DNA of 64,000 nucleotides from Triglochin maritima (lineage: Eukaryota; Streptophyta; Magnoliopsida; Alismatales; Juncaginaceae): the NCBI GenBank assembly GCA_963682175.1, contig OY821775.1:35152053-35216052 (forward strand), read 5' to 3'. The notes under the pieces are model-generated. The model did not search any database, was not told the origin of the DNA, and saw nothing but the letters and a program-made list of their open reading frames with translations. Positions within the stretch are counted from its first letter, which is position 1, and every line of letters starts with the position of its first letter. A program made the position numbers and the translations under genes. Of this stretch, positions 11,666-22,609 are shown piece after piece.

Positions 11666-13067
11666 TGATTGATCGTTTTATATTAACCGTAAGTGCACGG
11701 CCACGTTGAAGCGGTGGAAAATACGGGTCGTCCACTGGGAGGTGTGTCGACAATTGGTTTGTTCGAAGGCGAGAGGTAAGAGAAGGAGAGAAAGAAGTAT
11801 TACACTACACTACACTAATCTAAACTAGTAAACAAGCAAGGTGAAATGAAATAACTAAACAACTAAGCTAAACAACTAATGAAGAAGATAAAAATACAGG
11901 AATGGAAACCCCTAAGGGGTGGAGTGTGTGTGTGTGTGCACATGAAACAAGTGTGGTGTTGAATGCATACTATAAGCTCAAGTGTGGTTAGTGTTTGTTC
12001 ATGCATAAGAAGTACCTCATGGCAAGACCTATCATTTACAACACTAACCTAGGTGATTAATATGAGCAATGCAAGGTTGTTATTAAGACACTTAGACAAG
12101 CATGGAGTGTACCTAAGCTATGGCAGAAACCATCAAGTAAGGTTCTTAATAATTCAAGCAAGCATACTAATATTTCTCACAAAACATTCATATTAAGCAT
12201 TCATACCACCTACATAACATGTACATACATCTACTCCACCCCCAAAGGGGATGGAACTACTCACACATATTTAAACTAACTACTCTAACAAAATGAAGCA
12301 TTATACTGAAATGAAACTACACTAATCAAGCAAGAAATATTAAAGAAGCTTAAAAGGAAAAGAAAGACTAAACAAGCATGCACAAATTAAAAGACAAGAT
12401 TAAAAGAAAACTAGAACAATTATTTTATTAACAATGACTCACATTGAAGGTATCATTCTTCTCCACCTTGAGTTTTTTGTTTCAAGGCTCACTCCTTAGT
12501 AGAGAGAATGCCACCAAGCAATGAGTGATTACAATGGAAGGTGAAGAGTTCTATTTATAGGCATGGAAAAAGCTAATCCGGGACAATCCCCAGATGTGGG
12601 ATTAAACCAATACCAAAAATGGACTAATAATACACTAATACACGTGCCCCACAAATCTGAGAAGCTCTAGAATGATTTGGACCGCCAATTAGCGATCTAT
12701 TGGATCTGGATTCATCTGCAATTTGTTGTGGGCTTTGCTGGTGGTCTTTGTTGGTCTTGGACGCATCTAGTTTGTTTATTGCAGCTCTGACCCGAATCGA
12801 ATTGTCAAAATACTCCCCATGATGGTGTGGAGTTTCCTATTTTTCTCTTAGGTCCTTCGGTCTTACGATCATGTCCTTCTCCCTTGCATCTCAGTCCCTA
12901 GGTCTCACAATTAAGTCCTTTTTTTCCTACTTTTGGGTCCTTTCATGGCTCTTCTCTTCAAACCTCTTTATTCCTGAAAACTAAACATAAAACTCGTCAC
13001 GTAGCATTGCTTAGGTGTAAGGTAATGGATATAAGATACAAATATGAGCATGAAATGATGTCAATCA
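11666..13067 (-). repeat. 3' LTR of element B
   Basis: This 1402-bp LTR (minus strand TGATTGACATC to CGATCAATCA) is followed inward by its polypurine tract at 13068-13083. It interrupts the integrase remnant of A' within the bases tagag (11661-11665), the likely target site. The promoter is kept: TATAAA at 12554-12559, then after 32 bases ATCCCACATCT at 12592-12602, one base off the USE consensus. Confidence 0.92.
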
Positions 13068-14651
13068 AATACCCCCACACCTAAGTTTTTGATAGTCCCG
13101 AGCAAAACAAAGAAAGAGAAAAGCAAACGAGGAACAAGAAATCCTAACTCACTTTCGTAGGAATCACGGTTGCGCTTAGCACGTGCAACAAGCCGTTAAA
13201 CCTCTTTGTTACGAAGGAGGAGGAGTGTTCTCTCCTGAGGGTTTTTAGCGGATATACCCACAAAATCCAAACAAGATGCAATATTCAATCTAGACACTCG
13301 ACTCGTTGGACAAATTTTTGTCGATCATTGGACACGGTAATCCTACGGGCCGACTCTATATAGGTAATCAGTCCTCACACCTAACCTAATGAACCATTCA
13401 TGCAAGTTAAATAAGGAATTAAGTTAAAGACATGGACAACCTTAACATCCTCAAGTGATACAAAGTGTAAAGTCCATTAAGGTTCTTATTTGCATTACCA
13501 TTTTTTTTCCTTTTTGTTTTTTTCTCATTTTTTTCCTTTTTATTAGTTGGAGCTTCATTCTCCAAGGGTCAAGTTTCGTGCATCATTGCCCATGAGGACT
13601 TACACTATCACGTACACCTTTCCCTAAATCTCCACATAGGGCAATCCCTACCACCCGTGTAACGGGAGTTCGGTCAGCGCATCCCAAGTCAAATGACTCG
13701 AAAGCACCAGGCACAAAGTTCCCTCAGACCTACTTTCCCGAGTGATAGGAGCCGTGCGAGAAGAGAGAACATATACTCACTTATTTCTAATGTACACATA
13801 AACCAAAACCCCTACACTTAATGTCTCACAACAAGATTTAAAGGTTACTTGACTACAACAAACTTCCTTAAGTTAACAGACACGAATTAGTGACTCACTA
13901 GGTTCAGGATGGACTTCTTTAAATGTTTGAGCACTAAAACCCAATGATTACTCACACCTAAGGGAAACTGGGGTGCATCCTAACGACTCTATAAATCTTA
14001 AAGTCACTGTACTAGATATCCTAATGCATCAAGTTCAAGACAATTTTGGGAGCTTTCTTTTTACTTTACCTCTCAACGGTTTTGCACATGCTAAACAAAC
14101 GTAAAACCCACAAAACATTTTCTTTCGCAAACACATGAAATTTTGAAAGAAATGTGGAAATTTTAAAGCAGTAGGCAAGCAAAAGAAGACAAGTCACCCA
14201 AGGATCATGGCAAGCAGATATATCGATATTAAATGCAGCACACTAACATGACCCTAACAATGCACACAAAAGAAAATAAAATCAAAGGAAAAAGTCTCAA
14301 CTATGTACACACGTAAAACAACCTCCCACACCTACTTCATGCATTGTCCTCAATGAATGTGAGCAAGATACTACATGGATTTATGCATGAAAAAGGAGAG
14401 ATCTCACCAACATGAAGTACAAGGGGAAATTCAAGGTCATGTTGATGGACACAAACCCGAATTCCCTCAAAACCTGTGAGAGGCTAAATAAAGGATACAA
14501 ATACGTGAAAGAAATGGAGCCCAAATACACAAGGGTTGGGGCTCACAACAATCGATGCTCACTGAAGGAGTCTTTTATTGTACTTTTCTTTTCTTTTTTT
14601 TATTTATTATTATATATAACTATGTACAAACATAAGTTCCATCTTCATTTG
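13068..14651 (-). other. Element B 3' UTR
   Basis: A noncoding block closely similar to the 3' UTRs of A and C, with the terminal polypurine tract at 13068-13083. The second purine tract is more decayed here (about 14317-14335). Its coding neighbour differs completely in length from that of A, yet this block is shared. Confidence 0.82.
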
Positions 14652-16211
14652 TCAAAAGACATCAAATGGGAACCTCAAGAGTGGGTCAATGCACTTGGAA
14701 AGGGAACATGACCCCACGCGAGGCAAGAATACGCATGCGTGGGGGCCCCCTTCACAAAGAGCACCAGATGAAAAGAGAGGTTCATGAATTGGAGGCAAAG
14801 GCATCTCATTCAAAGGATCAAACTGAAAGAGCTTGAACCTCTCAAGAGTTTGGGAAATGAGGGGCAACCGAAGAAGAGTTTCTCCTGTTGTGCTGCTGAA
14901 GTTATGATCGTCAATCCAAACTCTCCAACCAACAGGCTTGTGCGTCGGAACGACGTCAAGAACCTCGTTAGGCATGTCCGACACACCAGGCGAACAAAAA
15001 GTGGGTCTCATACCAAAGGTATCCTCCAAGGAACCTCTAATACCGTCATGAGCTATGTAGTTGTTTGATGTTCCATCATTTCCAAGATGATCAGGAACAA
15101 TAGTGAGAAGCAAACTCTCATCAGCTTGTTTGAAATTGAGGGGACTAGGGAGCCCTTGCTCCACCAGAGGTGAGTCCTTAGGAGGTACAACAAAAATATC
15201 ATGTGGCTCAAGGGCCACGGGACAAGAAGATAAGGCACAATCCTGTGCCGACTCATAAAGAAGCTGGTCCATAGTATTCTCAATTGGAATCGAATCCTCC
15301 ACCAAGTGATCGTGAATTGAAACCCCAAGTCCCTCAAACTGACTAGGAGTTTGACTTTGAAAGATTGTGCTTTGAATTTGTGGATGTGGTGGTGGTTCGA
15401 TTTCAGAAGATAAATCCTCATGTGGACAAGAAAGGTTACCCTCGTCATGTTCATGGAATTGTTGTGTCATTTGACTCACTTGCATTTCCATATTTTGCAA
15501 GGAATTCAAGTTGCACTTCAATAAAGTTTGAGTGGTTTCGATGAACGTTTGGAGAGTTTGTTTTAAGGAATCAAATTTGGGGTCAACAGTGAGGTCCAAG
15601 TCAGAGCATGGGAAATTTTGGGGTTGGGTGTTGATGGGCTGAGAATGAGTCCAATGATTTGATGTGGGATTTGGGTAGAATTCTGGGTATTCGGGAGGAG
15701 GATACGGGGGTGAAAATGAGGTATAAGAATTTGGATAAGAATTGTCTCCCCATGAATCCATCACTCTCGGGTTGTACGAGGAGGCGTAATGGTCACATTG
15801 AGCATTTTGGGAAAAGGTATGCTCATACTCAGGCTCAGGGGGAACATAAGTACATTCCCCGATAACATGACCACTCAACCCACACCAGTCGCACGGTACG
15901 GCTACTGGAGCCACCGGTGCACTCCTGTCGTCTGCCATATGCATGAAAGAGGCCAAAGTTTGTTGTAATGTCTCAGTCTGTTGACCAGCATATGATCCGA
16001 CATAACTAGATTGTGGTCTAGCAGTCAGTGCCTCTCTCATGTTACGCTTATATGAAGATTGCTCAGTCACACAATGAAGATTATCCCAACCATACTGGGT
16101 GTTTGTCTGAGCCACCCCCGGTTGCATGGGTCCGGAATACCAGGAAGAATTGTCCTGGTCCCAACAAAGATATGGATGGTCGCCCATGTAACCATCCATC
16201 TCAACAAACAA
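14652..16211 (-). CDS. Collapsed Gag-Pol-like ORF of a non-autonomous Gypsy element
   Basis: An uninterrupted 519-codon ORF with no complete catalytic domain. In order it keeps short pieces resembling the gag-pol of A and C: a CX2CX4HX4C zinc knuckle at 107-120, the end-of-Gag helical segment at about 209-262 (VDPKFDSLKQTLQTF, MEMQVSQMTQQFHE), the acidic protease-RT linker at about 324-375 (SSCPVALEP, PLVEQGLPSPLN), and an RT motif-1-like piece at about 421-459 (GWRVWIDDHN, PLISQTLERF). The capsid domain, the protease active site, FMDD, RNase H and integrase are absent. Element D carries a decayed copy, so this arrangement spread as a family. A nucleic-acid-binding role via the knuckle is inference. 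Moderately sure it is, or recently was, translated, because the frame is open. Confidence 0.72.
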   Translation of the reverse strand: MFVEMDGYMGDHPYLCWDQDNSSWYSGPMQPGVAQTNTQYGWDNLHCVTEQSSYKRNMREALTARPQSSYVGSYAGQQTETLQQTLASFMHMADDRSAPVAPVAVPCDWCGLSGHVIGECTYVPPEPEYEHTFSQNAQCDHYASSYNPRVMDSWGDNSYPNSYTSFSPPYPPPEYPEFYPNPTSNHWTHSQPINTQPQNFPCSDLDLTVDPKFDSLKQTLQTFIETTQTLLKCNLNSLQNMEMQVSQMTQQFHEHDEGNLSCPHEDLSSEIEPPPHPQIQSTIFQSQTPSQFEGLGVSIHDHLVEDSIPIENTMDQLLYESAQDCALSSCPVALEPHDIFVVPPKDSPLVEQGLPSPLNFKQADESLLLTIVPDHLGNDGTSNNYIAHDGIRGSLEDTFGMRPTFCSPGVSDMPNEVLDVVPTHKPVGWRVWIDDHNFSSTTGETLLRLPLISQTLERFKLFQFDPLNEMPLPPIHEPLFSSGALCEGGPHACVFLPRVGSCSLSKCIDPLLRFPFDVF

Positions 16212-16534
16212 CTCTCGAGTCGACCACTCTCACCACCACGAGACTAAGCTCGCAAAAAGTGTTCGACTCGACCCTAAAATGCTACCAGAGAGTGTAAAGG
16301 GGAGGAGACTAAAACGTAGAAGTAGGTGAGAAGAAGATGACTCAGAGGAGAAGGGAAGAATCCCTAAAGCTAGCGTGGGTGAAGGGATCAGGTAGAAGCC
16401 TAACTAGCAAGCACGGCTCAAACAATGTAAGGCAATGGGTCCTTAGGCTAGACAACACCTAACTTCGAGGTCACTAGCCTCGACACGCCTCACCTCCCTA
16501 CAACGAGGACCACAATGCCCAGCAAGTGATACCA
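16212..16534 (-). other. Element B 5' UTR (truncated)
   Basis: It matches the element A leader up to 16534, then stops abruptly. About 760 bases of leader, the PBS and the 5' LTR expected beyond are missing. The next base begins element C in the opposite orientation. Confidence 0.8.
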
Positions 16535-17280
16535 TATCAACTTGGCCCTAAAACCAAAGCAAAATACTAGACGTTCTTACTTGTTTAGGTCACGCATCAT
16601 GTATTGACTTAGGCATATAGTTGTCTTTTCTTTGAGCTTTATTTTCAGTTGTTGAGCGCTTCCGTGAGGTACGTAATTTACTACACTCATTCATGCATCT
16701 CTTATTCCCATCCATTAGTTAGTAGGAATTGCATCAGGACAAGAGTGAGTGAGCGTTTGATTGGAGTAATTGATTGCTAGATTTAGGATCAAAACGCTAC
16801 TAAGGAGGGGTTGTCCCATAAAAGATAAGGTGGGGGATTTCATCACCCTTTCCTTGGCCCCAAAAATCACTCATAATCAAGCGTTAACTAAAAGCAAGTA
16901 GACATTGGCCCTAGGATTTTGGACGCACTAGGAGAGTAATCTTGTTGAGACCGCCATGACCTGATCAGCGTTGCCTACCTTGTCGAAGCTAGTGACCTAC
17001 CGCTCCGGATCTGGTATCACTTGTTGGGCATTGTGGTCTTCGTTGTAGGGAGGTGAGACGTGTTGAGGCTAGTGACCTCGAAGTTAGGCGTCGTCTAGCC
17101 TAAGGACCCTTTGCCATACATTGTGTGAGTCGTGCTTGCTCGTTAGGCTTCTACCTGATTCCACTACCCACGCTAGCTCTAGGGATTCTTCCCTCCTAAC
17201 CTGAGTCCTCTCCTCATCTATTCTCTACGTATAGTCTCCTCCTCTAGTACACCTTCTGTTGTGTGTTATTTTAACGTCGA
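16535..17280 (+). other. Element C 5' UTR (truncated)
   Basis: Leader homologous to that of A but lacking the first 300 or so bases, the PBS and the 5' LTR. 17012-17290 is an inverted copy of the element B leader 16256-16534. No gene is seen. Confidence 0.8.
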
Positions 17281-18710
17281 GTCGAGCATTTTATGCGAGG
17301 TTGGGCTCATTTTGGTGAGAGCGCTTGACTCGAGAGAGTGCATTCTTCTGAAATGGACGGTCTTGGTGATCGACCATCTCCGCCTCATGCTCCTTTGGAG
17401 CATGAAGCCGAGTCGTCTCGCGGTGACGTTGGAGACCGGGTTCCATACATGGAATACCTCGGTCCGCTTCCGCCACCACGTAGACCTCTTTCTCCTCCTC
17501 CTCTAACTCGAGAGGAAGGGAGATTCGGTCAGGATCGAGTTCTTGGTGCACCACCACCTTTAGCTCGACATGATAGACTGATGACTTTGTGGGCCGCGCA
17601 GCCTTCTTGCATAGTTGTTCCCCCTGCTCGTGGGAACAACTATGAGCTGAAACCACAATATGTGAGGATGCTTCCAACCTTTACTGCCAATAAGGAGGAT
17701 CCGTATATCTTTATACGCGAATTTGAGGAAGTATGCTCCATGTTCAAGCTTCAATAGCTTGACGAGGATTCAGTCCGGTTGAGGATGATTTCTTTCGCAT
17801 TGAAGGATAATGCGAAGAAATGGATGCATAGCCTCCCGGCGAGCTCGATTCGGTCATGGGATGACTTTGTAATCGTCTTTTTGAAGAGATTTTTCCCTCA
17901 AAGGAAAACTCAACAGATACGGCACCAGATACATCAAATGTATCAGACCGAGACCGAATCGTTTCATGGTTTCTTTGAGAGGTTCAAGGACCTTCTCCAG
18001 CAGTGTCCTCATCATGGATTTGAGTTATGGCAGTTGTGCCAAATTGTTTATGAGGGCATCAACTACAACACCCGCACATTGTTGGAGTCGATGTGTTAGC
18101 GTGACTTCCAAATGAAACCCATCGAGGAGGCATGGGACACTTTTGAGGCTATGGTTGAACGTACCTTCGAGTGGGACACCATGAGAGAGCCGCCAGGTCT
18201 TCTGGTCGAGCTGGATCATATCATGTTAAGTCAACTATCGTGTCTGAGGAGAAAATGGCTTCTCTCATGCGTAGGATTGAGAGTTTGGAGATGGACCGAG
18301 CTCCTGTAGCTCAGGTCGCTACTCCCGGGTGTAGTAGGTGTGGACTATCGGGACATGATGACTTGGAATGTGCTTACGCTCCAAGAGATACTGAGCATGT
18401 GAATGCGATGTATCAACAGAGGCCCCGTAATGACCCGTACAGTCACTCCTACAACCCGGGATGGCGTAACCATCCTAACTTCTCTTGGGGGGCTAGTGGG
18501 GATCACGGTCAGAGCTCGCACGCTCAACCTCAACCTCCACCTTATCAACCTCCATCCCCATCGGCGACCTACCAACCCCCACATCAAAGGTCTCAGCACT
18601 AGAATTACCAACCTGCTCATGCCTCATCGTCGTGTTATTCCAACAAGACTCCACCACCCCAGCGGGTTGACCCTAAGGACTCCACTCTTGAACAAACCAT
18701 TCAAGCGTTC
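17281..18710 (+). pseudogene. gag: Element C gag (decayed)
   Basis: Homologous to the element A gag over its whole length. It has the capsid domain (KKWMHSLP, WDDFVIVFLK) and the CX2CX4HX4C knuckle (CSRCGLSGHDDLEC) around 18330-18375. Premature stops stand at 17755-17757, 18097-18099 and 18600-18602. A 7-base deletion near 18190 shifts the frame relative to A. The Met codon used by A is not preserved here; a Met at 17338 is the first in frame. It is not functional as it stands. Confidence 0.88.
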
Positions 18711-21217
18711 ATGCAGAGCACTCAATCCTTGTTTGCGGCCAGCAATAATTCGGTCAAAGCATTGGAAATGAAAGTTAGCCAGTTGGCTCATCAGCTCCAT
18801 GAACGTGAGAAGGGTCAGTTCCCGAGTCAACCTCTGGTAAATCCCAGGGGTCAGCCTGCCCATGCTAGGAAGAATGTACACAATGTTGAAAGTGACCTTT
18901 CCCAACATGCAAATGTTGTCCATACCTTGAGATCGGGAAGGGTCGTTGACAACAATGTGGAAATGCATGAAGCCACCCCTGTTGGCGAGACTTCCGAGGA
19001 GAGTCTTGAGCCTGTTAAGGAACCTAATTCTGAGACTCCTCCTCGTGATACTTATGTCCCCATGTCACCATTCCCTCATCGGTTGACGAAAAGACGTGAT
19101 GAGCATTGGGACAAGATCGCTGAGGTACTTAGGCAAGTAAATGTGAACATCCCGTTGTTGGACGTTGTTCAACAAGTGCCACCGTATGCCAAGTTCCTCA
19201 TGGACCTTTCCACCACCAAGAGAAAAACAAATGTGCCCAAAAAGGCCTTTTTGGCCGCCAATGTGACCTCAATATTGACACAACCCATGAATGTCAAGTA
19301 CAAGGACCCAGGTTGTCCAACTGTCTCTTGCATGATTGGGAATGTGACAATCTCTCAAGCTCTATTGGATTTGGGGGCATCTGTGAATCTCCTGCCTTAC
19401 TCTGTCTATGTCAACCTTGGAATAGGCGATCTTAAACACACGAGGACAACCCTCCAGTTGGCTGACAGATCCGTCAAGATTCCACGAGGGAGTGTGGAGG
19501 ATGTCCTTATCAAAGTGGGTGAGTTCTTATTTCCAGTTGATTTCATCATCTTGGATACTGAACCCGGGTCCAACCCACGAGGACAAATTCTTGTGATGCT
19601 TGGGAGGCCATTTCTTGCGACGTCTAATGCTTTGATCAATTGTCGCAATGTCTTGATGAGGTTGTCTTTTGGAAACATCACGGCGGATTTCAACATCTTC
19701 ACTCTTGGTAAGCAGCCCGGGCTCTTTGACGACACTGTCAGAGCCAATTTCATCCAGGACACGGATGACCCCGAGTCATTAGGCATGTTCGACTCACATC
19801 GACATATTATTGAGGTGTCTAATGACCAGGTTGCAAGTGAAGAGGATCTTGAGGAATCCGCCAGCATTTCCCGGGACGAGGAGGCACATCTGGGTGCTTG
19901 CTCCTCTTACCCCGTGACCCTTGAGCCACTTGAAAGTAACTCTGAATCCGACAAGGACCCACCTCTGGTCGAGCTTAAACCGCTCCCCGATAACCTAAAG
20001 TACATCTTTTTAGGGGATAATGAGACCTTGCCACTCATTATTGCTTCTGATCTTGCACAAGATCAAGCGGTTGCCCTCAAAAGAGTATTGTTTGAAAACA
20101 AAGAGGCAATCGGGTGGTCCTTGAAGGATATCAAGGGAATTGGCCCTGGTATTGTTCAGCATCGGATCCACATGGAAGAGGATTCTAGGCCCCGTAGGGA
20201 CCCACAACGGAGATTGAATCTTGTACTGAAAGAAGTCGTTCGAAAGGAGGTTCTTAAGTGCTTGGATCATGGCATAATCTATCCTATCTCTGATAGTTCG
20301 TGGCTGAGTCATGTCCATGTGGTTCCCAAGAAGTCAGGTGTGACGGTTGTGGAGAATGAGCATAATGAGCTTATCCCGACACGCCTGTAAACTGGTTGGC
20401 GAGTTTGCATTGATTATCGCAAGCTCAATGCGGCAACTCGGGAAGATCATTTCTCGTTGCCATTAATTGATCAGATGTTGGAAAGGTTGGCCGGACATGA
20501 GTATTATTGTTTTCTTGATGGATACTCCGGTTACAACCAAATTCCCATCGCCCCCGAGGATCAAGAGAAAACCACATTTACTTGTCCCTTTGGCACGTTT
20601 GCCTACCATCGCATGCCCTTTGGGTTATGTAATGCGCTGGCAACGTTTCAAAGGTGTATGATCAGCATCTTCTCCGATATGGTTGAGCGTTTCCTTGAGA
20701 TCTTCATGGACGACTTTTCCATATTTGGCGCTTCCTTTGATGAGTGCCTTCATCACTTGAGCCTTGTCCTCAAGCGATGCCGTGCGAAGAACCTCACTCT
20801 CAATTGGGAGAAATGTCACTTCATGGTGATGCGAGGGATTGTACTTGGACATGTGGTCTCAAGTAGGGGAATTGAGGTCGATCCCGCCAAAGTGGGTCTT
20901 ATTGCTAATCTCCCACCGCCACGTAATGTGAAGGATATCCGTGCCTTTTTGGGCCATGCTGGATTCTATTGGCGGTTCATTCGGGATTTTAGCAAAATTG
21001 CTCGAACTCTCACCGCCTTGTTGGCTAAGGATGCCATTTTTGAGTTCACACCGGATTGCCACCATGCCTTTTTGACCTTGAAGAAAGAGTTGACTTCAGC
21101 TCCCATTATTAAGGCACCAGTGTGGACTGAACCCTTTGTGTTAATGTGTGATGCATCTGACTTCGCTGCAGGAGCAGTGCTTGGGCAACGATTCGAGAAA
21201 TTGCCTCTTGTGATCTA
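18711..21217 (+). pseudogene. pol: Element C gag end, protease and reverse transcriptase (5' part of pol)
   Basis: A 559-codon open stretch (18711-20390) carries the Gag tail, the protease (LLDLGAS, LGRPFL) and the start of RT, ending at a TAA where A has CAA. The same frame resumes directly with RT core ([22 protein letters not shown]) and the start of RNase H ([16 protein letters not shown]). It is cut at 21217 by a solo LTR and resumes at 22615. That there is a single frame through gag and pol confirms the reading of element A. Confidence 0.9.
21213..21217. other. Target site duplication, left copy (atcta)
   Basis: The bases atcta recur exactly at 22610-22614, on the other side of the solo LTR. 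Removing the LTR and one copy rejoins the RNase H reading frame as in element A. Confidence 0.95.
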
Positions 21218-22609
21218 TGATTGACATCATTTCATGCTCATATTTGTATCTTATATCCATTATCTTCCACCTAAACAATGCTATGTTACGAGTTTTATGT
21301 TTAGTTTTCAGGAAAAAATAGGTTTGAAGAGATGAAGCATAAAAGGACCCAAAAGCTGGGAAAAAGGACTGAATTGTGAGATCTAGGGACCAAGATGCAA
21401 GGGAGAAGGACCTGATTGCAAGACAGAGGGACCTAAGAGTAAAACAGAATACGTCACACCATTATGGGGAGTATTTTAGCAATTGGATTCGGGTCGGAGC
21501 TCCAACAAACGAAGTAGATGCATCAAAGACCACCAAAAGCACACAGAAAATCCCAGAATAAAACTCAACTGGATCCGGACATTTTGGACCGCCAATTGGT
21601 GGTCTGGATTAGTCCAGATCCGCCAAGATTTCTCCTGGACTTGTATTAATGTTCGTTTAGGCTATTTGTGGTATCTGTTTAGTCCCACATCGGGGGATTG
21701 TCCCGGATTAGCTTTTTCCATGGCTATAAATAGAACTCTTCACCACCTATTGTAAGCACTCCATATTTTAAGTGGCTATTCTTCCTACTAGAAGTGAGGC
21801 CTTGAAGCACACACTAAAGTAGGAGGATGCTACTTTTAATGTGAGTCATTTTCTCAATAAAGTTTTGTGTTTCTTTCATTGTTTGTTTTGTGCTTCTTTT
21901 ATTGTTGATGCATGTTTTAGTTTAATTGTCTTTTATTAAATCTAGCTTAGTTAATATGCCTTCTTATTTTAGTGTAATAGTTAGGGTAATGTTTAGTGAG
22001 TAGTTCCATCCCCTTTGGGGGGTGGAGTAGATGTACATACATGCATTAGAGAATGGGATGAATGCTTTAATTTCAATGTGTTGATTAAACATGAATGTAT
22101 GCTTGCTTGTTTAGGATAGAATTTATAACTTGATGAGTTTTGCCAAAATGATTAGACACCTCTCATGCTTGTTTAGGTTCTGAAATAAACAACTTGCATA
22201 TGTAAATGTTAATCAACCAAGTTGGTGAATAGATTGATAGGTTTTGCCATAACATTTAGACACTTCCTATGCTTGATAAACACCACCTTCATGTGCTTAA
22301 AGAATGTATTCTACACCCACCTCTTTGCATGTGTGCACTCACTCCACCCCTTAGGGGTTTTCCATTTCTGAATTCCAGCACTTCTACTTTGCTCTTAGCT
22401 TAGTTATTATTTCATTGTTTGGTTCTTCCTTTCGCATTTCCTACTTCTTAGCGTAGTATAGAGTAGAGTAGCATAAACATCTTTCTCCCCCTATTTTTGC
22501 CACTTGATTTCGTACAAGCAAGAGGCTACTCACCTCCCTGCGGACGACCCCTACTTGCCACCGCTTCATCGCGGCCGTGCACTTGCGGTTTTAAATAAAA
22601 CGTTCAACA
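21218..22609 (+). repeat. Solo Gypsy LTR inside element C pol
   Basis: This 1392-bp LTR begins TGATTGACATC and ends GTTCAACA, with a perfect 5-bp duplication atcta on both sides. No internal element sequence remains, the classic product of recombination between two LTRs. It carries AGTCCCACATCG (21681-21692) and TATAAA (21725-21730). It is most like the LTR at 41104-42494, which shares the GTTCAACA end, and so is a subfamily distinct from A, B and C. Confidence 0.95.
21681..21730 (+). promoter_or_regulatory. USE-like motif and TATA box in solo LTR
   Basis: AGTCCCACATCG at 21681-21692, then 32 bases, then TATAAA at 21725-21730 (context GCTATAAATAGAAC). This copy matches the plant snRNA USE consensus exactly. 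Confidence 0.7.
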
